Of a stretch of DNA of 64,000 bases, positions 9,147 to 17,690 are shown piece by piece (within the stretch, counting starts at the first letter, position 1; each line of letters opens with the position of its first letter). The stretch comes from Croceivirga sp. Lineage in GTDB: Bacteria > Bacteroidota > Bacteroidia > Flavobacteriales > Flavobacteriaceae. The position numbers and the translations under genes were made by a program. The DNA is taken from positions 28,672 through 92,671 of the forward strand of contig JANQQQ010000038.1 of assembly GCA_028284935.1 (NCBI GenBank). Reading direction: 5' to 3'. The notes below the pieces were generated by a model. It made no database searches, was not told the DNA's origin, and saw only the letters and a list, made by a program, of their open reading frames with translations.

Positions 9147-10173
9147 TAAACAAGTTCAACTTTTTTAACCATTTGGTTTTTCTATCAAGAATGAAAATGT
9201 CCAAAAATAGAAAGAAGGCCCCTAAGCCCAAAAACCACTGAAATTGGTCCTTATATTCAGCAAACTGTTTGGCCTCAAATTCCTTTTTATCCATTTTTTC
9301 CAATTCTTCCTTTATGTAGTTCACCGAATCTTCCGTGTTGGAACCATTGATATAGGCACCCCCCCCCACTTGGGCAATTTCGGTTAGGACAGGCTCGTTT
9401 AAACGACTTATCACAACCTCTCCCTCTTGATTTTTTTTAAGGCTCTCCACCACACCATTTCTTTTTATGGGGATGGGAGCACCTTTTGATTTGCCCACAC
9501 CAATAGTATACACTCTGATTCCTTGATTGACCGCTTTTTCCAAAGCCTCCAACGTATTCCCTTCTGAATGGTCCTCCCCATCGGAAACGATGAAGAGCAC
9601 CCGATTGGTCTGTTCTGCATCATCGTAATAGGTGGATGCCAAATCGATTGCCGAATTGATCGCTGTTCCTTGCGAAGACATCATTTCCGTGTTCATACTT
9701 TGTAGGAACATTTTGGCGGCGCCATAATCCGTTGTAATGGGCAACTGTGGGAAAGCCTGACCTGCATAGGCGATAATCCCTATTCTGTCACTAGCCAGTT
9801 GATTGATGATTTCAGAGACCAATCGTTTTGACTTTTCCAATCTATTGGGGGCAATATCTTCAGCCAACATACTTTTGGAAACATCCACGGCAAAAACAAT
9901 GTCCACCCCTTCCCGCTTTACGGTTTCCAACTTGGTACCAATTTTTGGATTGACCAACGCGATAACCAAAAAAGTGATGCCCATTAAAAAAACCACCAGT
10001 TTTAAAGTTGCCTTGAACCTTGATTTTTCCGGAGCTAGTTTTTTTAGCATCCGAATATTTGCAAATTCCCGTTGCTTACTCTTTTTCCAAACTTGGAGCA
10101 GTAGAAAGAGCAATACCAAAACAGGTAGTATCCCTAGCAGGTAGAAATATAATTTTTCATCAAACTGCACCAT
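9127..10173 (-). CDS. batB: BatB: VWA-domain membrane protein
   Basis: The 348-residue protein has an N-terminal transmembrane helix (about 8-27), a second at about 57-74, a von Willebrand A domain (about 88-290) and a C-terminal helix near 313-330. The metal-ion-dependent adhesion site is intact: DVSKS with D97, S99 and S101, and later VSDGEDHSEG. VWA domains hold divalent metal and bind partners. It lies 4 bp after batA and is its paralogue. Confidence 0.92.
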   Translation of the reverse strand: MVQFDEKLYFYLLGILPVLVLLFLLLQVWKKSKQREFANIRMLKKLAPEKSRFKATLKLVVFLMGITFLVIALVNPKIGTKLETVKREGVDIVFAVDVSKSMLAEDIAPNRLEKSKRLVSEIINQLASDRIGIIAYAGQAFPQLPITTDYGAAKMFLQSMNTEMMSSQGTAINSAIDLASTYYDDAEQTNRVLFIVSDGEDHSEGNTLEALEKAVNQGIRVYTIGVGKSKGAPIPIKRNGVVESLKKNQEGEVVISRLNEPVLTEIAQVGGGAYINGSNTEDSVNYIKEELEKMDKKEFEAKQFAEYKDQFQWFLGLGAFFLFLDIFILDRKTKWLKKLNLFNEHEDA

Positions 10174-10177
10174 GATA

Positions 10178-11176
10178 CTAGATGAAACTTTTAAATAGCG
10201 TGTTTCTTAATCCCCATTCCATTAATAACAATATTCCGGCCAAAAAAACCCAAGACCTAAATTTCTCTTCGTATTTGTAATACTTAAATTCTTCAATCTC
10301 CGTTTTTTCCAGCTTATTGATTTCGTTGTAGATCTCCTCCAATTTTTCATTATCCGTGGCCCGGAAATACTCTCCCCCAGTGACTTCAGCGATTTCCTGC
10401 AATAATTTTTCATCTATTTCCACTTGTCGCATTCCATATTGGAAAGAACCATCCCTTTTGTAGGCGATGGGAGTGAGGGCGTTACCATTGGTACCCAAAC
10501 CTATGGTATACGTTTTAATGTCGTACTCAACCGCCAAATCAGCTGCAGTTTGGGGCTCAATAAATCCCGAGTTGTTTACCCCATCCGTCAACAAAATAAT
10601 CACCTTACTAATGGCTTTGCTTTCCTTTAACCGATTTACCGAAGTAGCCAGACCCATTCCAATGGCGGTACCATCTTCCAATTGACCATAAACAATATCC
10701 TTAAGGGACCTCAATACAATACCCTTATCACTGGTAATAGGCGTTTTAGTATAACTTTCTCCGGCGTAGGCGACCAATCCAATACGGTCATTGGGCCTTT
10801 TTTTGATAAAATCAGCGGCAACCTCTTTAAGCGCAGACAATCTATTTGGTTTTAGATCCCTGGCGAGCATACTTGAGGAAACATCAATGGCCATAACAAT
10901 ATCGATTCCTTTTGTGGTCTTGGTACGTGTGGAAATATCTTCAATTTGAGGTCTGGCCAGTGCCGTTATTACCGAAGCCAACGCCAATAATCGTAAAACA
11001 AACAGCATGGGTCTAAGTTTGGTCAACCAACTTGAGGTTGAAAATGCCTTTGAAGTGGAGAGTTTTACCGAAGCCATCTGTTCCCTACGAGTCAAAAAGA
11101 ACCAAAGAATAGCAAGTGGCAGCACCAATAACAGCCAAAAGAATTCCGGGTTTGCAAATTGAACATTGTCTAACAT
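10178..11176 (-). CDS. batA: BatA: VWA-domain membrane protein
   Basis: The 332-residue protein has transmembrane segments at about 11-28 and 57-74, a VWA domain (about 88-300) with the MIDAS sequence DVSSS (D98, S100, S102) and LTDGVNNSG, and a C-terminal helix (about 309-325). It is a paralogue of the next gene, batB. It sits in the bat operon; the ATG shares one base with the stop of the preceding gene. Confidence 0.92.
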   Translation of the reverse strand: MLDNVQFANPEFFWLLLVLPLAILWFFLTRREQMASVKLSTSKAFSTSSWLTKLRPMLFVLRLLALASVITALARPQIEDISTRTKTTKGIDIVMAIDVSSSMLARDLKPNRLSALKEVAADFIKKRPNDRIGLVAYAGESYTKTPITSDKGIVLRSLKDIVYGQLEDGTAIGMGLATSVNRLKESKAISKVIILLTDGVNNSGFIEPQTAADLAVEYDIKTYTIGLGTNGNALTPIAYKRDGSFQYGMRQVEIDEKLLQEIAEVTGGEYFRATDNEKLEEIYNEINKLEKTEIEEFKYYKYEEKFRSWVFLAGILLLMEWGLRNTLFKSFI

Positions 11177-12834
11177 TAGGCTTGCGTTTTTACATCTATG
11201 GATGCGGTAATGCGTTGTACTATACGTTCCGCATAGGTATCACCATCCATCCATGTCAATATGATTTGTTGTTGAAAACCGGTCCCTCCAAAAAGGAAAA
11301 CAGCATATTTTGTTCGTATGCTTTTGTTGGACTCGGGAGCTTTCATTTGATAGGACCCATAGGTCTTTAAACCTTGAACCCCACTTTTGGTATAGGCCTC
11401 TTCATTTTTTGCTATTAAATTTTTCGCTCCCTTGCTTTCCAAGGAGCGCAATACTTCTTCAACGGATTTTTCGAAATCTACAGGTTTACCATTGGAAAAG
11501 GTCGTGGCCGAAACGGAAGCAGTAAACATTCCGTCGTAATTTGTGATACCGAAGAGTTGGGCGCTTTGGATACTGTCCGCTGGATTGAATTCACCCAATT
11601 CTTTTCTTTTCAATACTTCTGGGGTTTCTATATCAATAGGCGGATATCCGTAGGAACTGCTCACCCATTCCCCCTCCAACAAGCGCTTTGTAGGATGCCT
11701 AAGTACGGTATCTTTTACCTCTTGAACACCTAAAATGGCAGTGGAGGTGCCAATTCCCAGGATAATGAGTCCAGCGAGCACGGCTGCAGCTGTCCAGATA
11801 CGCTTTCTTTTGCGTTTACGTTCAAGCTCAGCCAGATATTCCTCGTTTTGCAGTAGTTCTTCTTCAACGGGCTCTGGTAATGCCTCTTTGGTTTTGATCA
11901 CAACGAATTCCACCGACTTTCTGTCGTCTTCGGCAATGGAAACCGCTGGTTTCGACTTGGCAAACTTCACTAAATCGGCAGTCTGCAGTACTTTCTTGAA
12001 TTGGTTCAGGGTGTCATCTTCCAACTTTAGCTCACCAGCATCCTTCAAAAGCTCCAAGCGCCCGATCAACTGATCCGTGGTACTTTCCATCGCCGAGATG
12101 TGCACTTCTTCTTCCAAATAGGCGCGTACAATATGGGTCAATTCTGAATAATACTTTTTGTACTCATCTTGGATAAGGTAGCGGGAATTTTCCAGTTCCT
12201 TCAGTTGCAATAGTGCTCTGTCATAGGGTGGAAGTAATGCTACCTTTTCCTCTTCCGTAAGGGGTTTGGGTCGAAAGAAAAACCAATAGAGTACCCCCCC
12301 AATAATCAACAACCCCAATAAAATGCCAATGAGCCATTTCCATACTTTGGCATAGCTACGGTCCACCTTGACCAGAGGTTTTATGTCGTAGAGTTTTTGT
12401 TTCGTGGTATCCACAACGACATCGGCCACAGCTATTTGGAATGAGTCGGTCAAAAAAGGTTCTTCGTTGATAGCAATACGTTGTTGGGGGATAACATAGC
12501 TTCCACTATCAAACTGTGTAAGCGCATAGATACGCTGAAGGGTAATACGGTCTTTATTCTTGGTGGTATCCACCGTGAGGGCTTCCACCATCTCCAAGGG
12601 GGAAAAGGTTTGGTCCTCTGGGAAATAGACCAGATTTAAGGAATCCGTTTCCACCGTGATTTTGTATTGTATCTGTTCCCCAATTTTGATTTGGGCGGTA
12701 TCGATTTCTGCTTTTACGGATGACGTTTTTTGAGATTGAATGACCGAAGGGCAAAAAAGCAAAAAAATGAGGGTCCCCAACAAAAAAGCGGAAGACCTAA
12801 TTTTAACCTTTAAACCTGAACCCACTGTGACCAT
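11176..12834 (-). CDS. BatD-like two-helix membrane protein of the bat operon
   Basis: The product of about 552 residues has a signal peptide (ending around FCPSVIQSQ), a beta-rich extracytoplasmic region, a transmembrane helix near 165-187 (WLIGILLGLLIIGGVLYWFF), a cytoplasmic helical region and a second helix near 345-370, then a C-terminal domain. Proteins at this position between DUF58 and BatA are usual in Bacteroidota and resemble BatD or DUF4381 proteins. I chose ATG 12834, which overlaps the DUF58 stop by one base (TGATG); a GTG one codon earlier is possible. The exact function is unknown. Confidence 0.8.
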   Translation of the reverse strand: MVTVGSGLKVKIRSSAFLLGTLIFLLFCPSVIQSQKTSSVKAEIDTAQIKIGEQIQYKITVETDSLNLVYFPEDQTFSPLEMVEALTVDTTKNKDRITLQRIYALTQFDSGSYVIPQQRIAINEEPFLTDSFQIAVADVVVDTTKQKLYDIKPLVKVDRSYAKVWKWLIGILLGLLIIGGVLYWFFFRPKPLTEEEKVALLPPYDRALLQLKELENSRYLIQDEYKKYYSELTHIVRAYLEEEVHISAMESTTDQLIGRLELLKDAGELKLEDDTLNQFKKVLQTADLVKFAKSKPAVSIAEDDRKSVEFVVIKTKEALPEPVEEELLQNEEYLAELERKRKRKRIWTAAAVLAGLIILGIGTSTAILGVQEVKDTVLRHPTKRLLEGEWVSSSYGYPPIDIETPEVLKRKELGEFNPADSIQSAQLFGITNYDGMFTASVSATTFSNGKPVDFEKSVEEVLRSLESKGAKNLIAKNEEAYTKSGVQGLKTYGSYQMKAPESNKSIRTKYAVFLFGGTGFQQQIILTWMDGDTYAERIVQRITASIDVKTQA

Positions 12835-13700
12835 CACCCCCTTCTTTTAAAATATCCAAGTAACTTTTTCACATAACTTTCATCCACTCGACAACTGATA
12901 ATACCACTGCCCGACTTTGTGAAAGCATTGTTGAAATAATCAACACATTCCATGTGATATCGCCAATAGTTGTGCCGTACGTGACCTGAACTTGTATTGA
13001 CCAATCGTATACTCCCGTCTTCAGCATCTTGAACCTGAATGACTCCCAAATTGGGAATGTATTCCTCTTTTTCATCGTACACCCTAATGCCTGTTACATC
13101 ATGTTTGTTTCCAACAATTCGTAGGGTGTCCGCGTAGTCCTCTGCGATAAAATCCGATAGTACAAAAACAATCGCTTTCTTTTTCATCACATTAGTAAGG
13201 AACTTCAATGCTTCCGCAATATCAGTTTTGTTACTTTTTGGTTTAAACTCCAACAATTCCCTAATAATCCTAAGTATGTGGCTTTTCCCTTTTTTGGGAG
13301 GAATAAAAAGTTCCACTTCATCAGAGAATAAAATGAGCCCCACCTTGTCGTTGTTCTGTAGCGCGGAAAAGGCCAAGGTTGCTGAAATTTCAGTGACCAC
13401 TTCTTTTTTGAATTGATTGGCGGTACCAAAAAGTTCTGAACCACTTACATCTACCATAAGCATCATGGTCAACTCCCTTTCCTCCTCAAACACCTTTACA
13501 TAAGGTTCATTATAACGTGCCGTTACGTTCCAATCTATAGACCTTACATCATCCCCAAATTGGTATTGCCTAACCTCACTAAAGGTCATGCCGCGCCCTT
13601 TAAAGGTAGAATGATATTCCCCGCCAAAAAGATGGTCGGACAACCGTCTCGTCTTGATTTCTATTTTGCGTACTTTCTTTAAAAGCTCTTTTGTATCCAT
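12834..13700 (-). CDS. DUF58 domain protein of the MoxR/Bat operon
   Basis: A 288-residue soluble protein with the DUF58 signature around residues 35-75 (FSEVRQYQFGDDVRSIDWNV and VKVFEEERELTMMLMVDVSG). It continues in a VWA-like fold whose MIDAS-type motif is DVSGS. DUF58 proteins pair with MoxR ATPases and are thought to link them to VWA client proteins such as BatA and BatB. It lies 72 bp downstream of moxR. Confidence 0.9.
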   Translation of the reverse strand: MDTKELLKKVRKIEIKTRRLSDHLFGGEYHSTFKGRGMTFSEVRQYQFGDDVRSIDWNVTARYNEPYVKVFEEERELTMMLMVDVSGSELFGTANQFKKEVVTEISATLAFSALQNNDKVGLILFSDEVELFIPPKKGKSHILRIIRELLEFKPKSNKTDIAEALKFLTNVMKKKAIVFVLSDFIAEDYADTLRIVGNKHDVTGIRVYDEKEEYIPNLGVIQVQDAEDGSIRLVNTSSGHVRHNYWRYHMECVDYFNNAFTKSGSGIISCRVDESYVKKLLGYFKRRG

Positions 13701-13772
13701 TTCGGTTCAAGGGTTACCGCTCGAGGTCAAAAACGTGTTAGGTCCAACCCACAAGCATGAAACAATGAGCTA

Positions 13773-14774
13773 CTAGGGCACTTCTACCTGGTTGACAATT
13801 TTGTTTATGATTTCCTCAGAAGTTATGTTTTCAGCCTCCGCTTCATAGGTGATGCCAATTCTATGACGTAGTACATCATGCACAACAGCCCTAACATCCT
13901 CGGGAATTACATACCCGCGCTGTTTGATAAATGCATAACACTTTGATGCCATTGCCAAATTGATACTACCCCTAGGAGAAGCCCCAAAACTTATAAGCGG
14001 TTTAAGGTTCTCCAGATTGTACTTTTCTGGATAGCGGGTGGCAAAAATTAAATCAAGGATGTACTTCTCAATTTTTTCATCCATGTAGACTTCGCGTACC
14101 GCTTTCTGGGCACTCAAAATTTGCTTGAGACTGACTACAGGTTTTATAGGTTCCATTCCACCGTTAAGGTTGAGACGAATAATCAGTTGCTCCTCGGTCA
14201 ATTTTGGATAATCAATGACCGTTTTTAACATAAAGCGGTCCACCTGAGCTTCGGGCAAAGGATAGGTACCTTCCTGTTCGACCGGGTTTTGTGTGGCCAT
14301 TACCAAAAAAGGCTTGTCAAGAATAAAGGTTTCGTCACCAATGGTCACCTGTTTTTCCTGCATGGCCTCTAAAAGGGCGGACTGTACTTTTGCCGGGGCA
14401 CGGTTAATTTCGTCAGCCAAAACGAAGTTGGCAAATATGGGCCCCTTTTTTATTGAAAAATCGTTTTCCTTTATGTTGTAAATAAGCGTACCGATAACAT
14501 CAGCTGGGAGAAGATCGGGAGTAAATTGGATCCTGCTAAAACTTCCCTTAACCGCTTTTGAAAGGGTATTAATGGCCAATGTCTTTGCCAATCCTGGCAC
14601 CCCCTCCAACAAAATATGGCCTTGACCCAAAAGGCCAATTAAAAGACGTTCCACCATATGCCTTTGGCCAACGATGGCCTTATCCATCTCTTGTTTGAGC
14701 AACCCGATAAAGGCACTTTCCTGTGCTATCTTTTCATTTACCGCTGCAATATCAATCGTAGTATTTTCCTCCAT
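13773..14774 (-). CDS. moxR: MoxR-family AAA+ ATPase
   Basis: This 333-residue ATPase has the Walker A GVPGLAKT (about residues 58-65), Walker B with FVLADEINRAP (about 116-126), sensor 1 in VMATQNPVEQEGTYPLPEAQ and the C-terminal lid domain. MoxR proteins are chaperone-like AAA+ ATPases acting with VWA proteins. This is the first gene of the eight-gene bat operon, which runs with overlaps or short gaps down to batE at 5711. The 143 bp upstream, shared with the divergent aldo/keto reductase, contain only near matches to TAnnTTTG. Confidence 0.95.
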   Translation of the reverse strand: MEENTTIDIAAVNEKIAQESAFIGLLKQEMDKAIVGQRHMVERLLIGLLGQGHILLEGVPGLAKTLAINTLSKAVKGSFSRIQFTPDLLPADVIGTLIYNIKENDFSIKKGPIFANFVLADEINRAPAKVQSALLEAMQEKQVTIGDETFILDKPFLVMATQNPVEQEGTYPLPEAQVDRFMLKTVIDYPKLTEEQLIIRLNLNGGMEPIKPVVSLKQILSAQKAVREVYMDEKIEKYILDLIFATRYPEKYNLENLKPLISFGASPRGSINLAMASKCYAFIKQRGYVIPEDVRAVVHDVLRHRIGITYEAEAENITSEEIINKIVNQVEVP

Positions 14775-14917
14775 AAAGAATTGATTGTCAGGTCTGATTT
14801 ATATAGAGGTGCAAAATGAAAATTTATTTAAAATCGCCCTGTTAATTATTGGTTAAAAAAACTTGGGAACCCTAAGTTTTATGACCCTTTTAAGGGATTT
14901 ATATTTATTTTCACAGC

Positions 14918-15790
14918 ATGTCAAAATCGAAGGATTATTCAAGAGTCATAGCAGGAACAATGACTTGGGGAAGATGGGGTAAGCAGCTTACCAAATCGGA
15001 AATGACAAAACTGATGAACCAATGTGTCGAAATGGGCATAACTACCTTTGATCATGCCGATATTTATGGGGGCTATGAAAATGAAACTGATTTTGGCGCA
15101 GCATTTTTAGAAAGCGGTATCCCAAGAAAACGTATTCAATTGATCAGCAAGTGCGGAATACAAATGACCCAAGGGCGGAACCATCAAGTAAAGCACTATC
15201 AATATGATGCGAAGTATATTGTGTGGTCTGCAGAACAATCGCTCAATAAACTAAAGACGGAATACTTGGACCTATTTTTGTTGCATCGACCAAGTCCTTT
15301 AATGGTTCCTGATGAAGTAGCCAAGGCCGTTGAAAAGCTAAAAAGGGATGGAAAAGTCAAACAGTTTGGGGTTTCCAATTTTACTCCTTCCCAAATAGCT
15401 CTTTTGGAAACCGAGGTTGAAATCGAGGGCAATCAAGTGGAATATTCCCTGACCCATGTGGACCCTATGAATGATGGTACTTTTGATGATTGTATATCCC
15501 ATAGCCGAATGGCGATGGCATGGAGTCCACTTGGCAGTTTTTTTAGGGATGAAGATGAACAAAAGCAACGGATTTCCAAGGCTTTGAAAGGACTCGTTGA
15601 GAAATACAACGCCGATGAAAGTCAGTTGCTTTTGGCGTTTATCCTAAAGCATCCAGTTGCGGTTCATCCGGTGGTGGGCACCACAAATAAGGATAGATTG
15701 GCTGCTTCACTAAAAGCAGCACATTTGGATATGGAACTCCAAGATTGGTTTGTACTACTGGAAGCCTCCCAGGGTAGGGAAGTCCCATAA
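14918..15790 (+). CDS. aldo/keto reductase (YdhF-like)
   Basis: This 290-residue NAD(P)H-dependent (beta/alpha)8 barrel oxidoreductase carries the catalytic Asp in TTFDHADIYGGYENE (about residues 43-57), Tyr of DIYG, Lys of ISKCG and the HRP motif LFLLHRPSP. The closest familiar pattern is the YdhF group of general aldo/keto reductases. The substrate is unknown. It is followed after 5-11 bp by an SDR oxidoreductase, suggesting a small redox operon. Confidence 0.9.
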   Translation: MSKSKDYSRVIAGTMTWGRWGKQLTKSEMTKLMNQCVEMGITTFDHADIYGGYENETDFGAAFLESGIPRKRIQLISKCGIQMTQGRNHQVKHYQYDAKYIVWSAEQSLNKLKTEYLDLFLLHRPSPLMVPDEVAKAVEKLKRDGKVKQFGVSNFTPSQIALLETEVEIEGNQVEYSLTHVDPMNDGTFDDCISHSRMAMAWSPLGSFFRDEDEQKQRISKALKGLVEKYNADESQLLLAFILKHPVAVHPVVGTTNKDRLAASLKAAHLDMELQDWFVLLEASQGREVP

Positions 15791-15801
15791 ATATTGTGAC
15801 T

Positions 15802-16557
15802 ATGGAAAAAATTGCATTGATTACAGGTGCTACCAGTGGTATTGGAAAAGCTACGGCCGAATTGTTCGCAAAAGAAGGCTTTAAATTGGTTTTGTGTGGA
15901 CGAAGGCAGCACCGTTTGGATCAGTTGAAAGACGCGCTATCGGCAGTCACAGAACTTGTAACCTTAAACTTTGATGTCAGAAATAGAAAGGATGTTTTAA
16001 ATGCCATTAGCGCTTTACCGAAAGCATTTTCCCAAATAGATATTTTAATCAACAACGCTGGTAATGCCCATGGGTTGGATACCATACAGGACGGAAGCAT
16101 GGATGACTGGGATGCTATGCTGGATATTAATGTCAAAGGCCTGTTGTATGTTTCCAAATCCATAATACCTGGCATGATAGCCCGAAAATCCGGGCATATT
16201 ATCAATGTGGGTTCATTGGCCGGAAAAGAAGTGTATCCTAAAGGTAATGTGTACTGTGCAAGTAAACATGCCGTGGACGCCATCAACCAAGGGATGCGCA
16301 AAGACTTGAATGCATATGGGATTCGTGTTGGGGCCATTAATCCTGGATTGGTGGAAACCGAGTTCAGTGATGTCCGCTTTAAAGGGGACAGGGAGCGTGC
16401 AAGAACAGTATATCAAGGTTATGAAGCATTGAGGGCAGAAGACATTGCCGAAATTATCCTTTTTGTGGTAACACGACCATACCACGTTAACATTGCCGAT
16501 CTTTTGGTATTACCAACGGCACAAGCCAGTTCAACAATTCTGAGGAAGGAATCATGA
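15802..16557 (+). CDS. short-chain dehydrogenase/reductase (YdfG-like)
   Basis: A classical SDR of about 251 residues: nucleotide-binding TGATSGIGKATAE near the N-terminus, NNAG, the catalytic Ser in NVGSLAGKEVYP and YCASK with Tyr and Lys. The pattern NPGLVETEFSDVRFKGD is like the YdfG/serine dehydrogenase group. I prefer ATG 15802; a GTG two codons upstream is possible. The stop overlaps the next ATG by 4 bp (ATGA). Confidence 0.92.
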   Translation: MEKIALITGATSGIGKATAELFAKEGFKLVLCGRRQHRLDQLKDALSAVTELVTLNFDVRNRKDVLNAISALPKAFSQIDILINNAGNAHGLDTIQDGSMDDWDAMLDINVKGLLYVSKSIIPGMIARKSGHIINVGSLAGKEVYPKGNVYCASKHAVDAINQGMRKDLNAYGIRVGAINPGLVETEFSDVRFKGDRERARTVYQGYEALRAEDIAEIILFVVTRPYHVNIADLLVLPTAQASSTILRKES

Positions 16558-17690
16558 TTAATAAGCGCTTGCTTGTTAAAAACCTCCTGGCACATAATGA
16601 CGAAAATAGTTTTTATGACAAAAAGCGTTTTATTTCCATTGGCGAAAAGGAAGGAAAGGCCAAATTCCTAAAACACGTTTGCGCACTTGCCAATAGTAAC
16701 CCAAAGAACAATTCATTTATAGTGGTTGGCGTAGAGGACGAGGACAATAAAATTGTTGGGGTAGATTTCTTTGATGATAGCAAGATACAGAACTTGGTAA
16801 ATGCCTATTTGAATAACCCTCCGATAATCTCTTATGAAAACATTCCTTTTCCGCATCTTTCTGAGGGGAAGGTTGTGGGCTTGGTGACCATTAAATCAAC
16901 TGGTAAAGTTTGTTCCCTTCGTAAGAACATTTGGAAGTATTACGGTGGAGCCGTTTTCTTTCGTGAGGGAAGCATTAGCCTTCCCAAGGTATTTGATATT
17001 GAATTAGTGGATATTAATTCAGAAAAGGTCACCACCATTGAGCAGCATGCCCGAAATAATATTGAACTTACCTTGGATGGGGTCATCGATTTTATCAACA
17101 ATCGACATGCCGACCTCACCAGTGACTATAAGGTTTTTAAAGAGCAGTTTGTGGTGTGTTGGGCAGGACACAAAAAAAAAGTCAAGGACAATACGTATTA
17201 TTCAAGGGTGGATATTGAATTGATAAACGAGCAAGTAAAATTGTTCTATTCGACACTGGATGAGGTGTCCATTCACTACGATGATGCAATCTTTAGCATC
17301 CTTGAATATGTACAATTGGGTTTAGGGAAAGAGCAGAAATACTACCCATTGGAAGAAGTTTCAATTGTGTTTATGGACAATGGGAGTTACCGCATTGATA
17401 GTGAACTTGTTTTTGATCCACCACAATTTGACAGGAAAGCACTATTTCATATCTATAATAGTAATAATGCGCTGGTTCGAAAAATAGAAAACAACATTAG
17501 ATTGACTCCTGCAGAAAAAACAGATTTGCACTATCTTCCCGATTCTTACCTTATCTGCTATTTGAATGGTTTTGAAGAAGCCAAGGAGCAGATGGAACAT
17601 GCGAGCCCTATCTTAAAGCAATGGGACAGGAAAGTGCATCAATCCCTTAAACTGGCCCAACGCATTCTTAGAAAGGTGCGCTATAATTAA
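16554..17690 (+). CDS. AlbA_2/Schlafen-type putative nucleic-acid-binding protein
   Basis: This 378-residue soluble protein has an N-terminal AlbA_2-like fold (about residues 22-125). It shows the usual features: an acidic start (FISIGEKEGKAKFLKHVCAL), a glycine-containing turn at FIVVGVEDEDNKIVGVDF and a closing FFREGSISLP. In other proteins this domain binds DNA or RNA and occurs in transcription regulators and Schlafen proteins. The remaining 250 residues match nothing I recognise. It is translationally coupled to the SDR gene (4 bp overlap). Its stop overlaps by 4 bp the convergent amylosucrase stop. Confidence 0.7.
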   Translation: MINKRLLVKNLLAHNDENSFYDKKRFISIGEKEGKAKFLKHVCALANSNPKNNSFIVVGVEDEDNKIVGVDFFDDSKIQNLVNAYLNNPPIISYENIPFPHLSEGKVVGLVTIKSTGKVCSLRKNIWKYYGGAVFFREGSISLPKVFDIELVDINSEKVTTIEQHARNNIELTLDGVIDFINNRHADLTSDYKVFKEQFVVCWAGHKKKVKDNTYYSRVDIELINEQVKLFYSTLDEVSIHYDDAIFSILEYVQLGLGKEQKYYPLEEVSIVFMDNGSYRIDSELVFDPPQFDRKALFHIYNSNNALVRKIENNIRLTPAEKTDLHYLPDSYLICYLNGFEEAKEQMEHASPILKQWDRKVHQSLKLAQRILRKVRYN

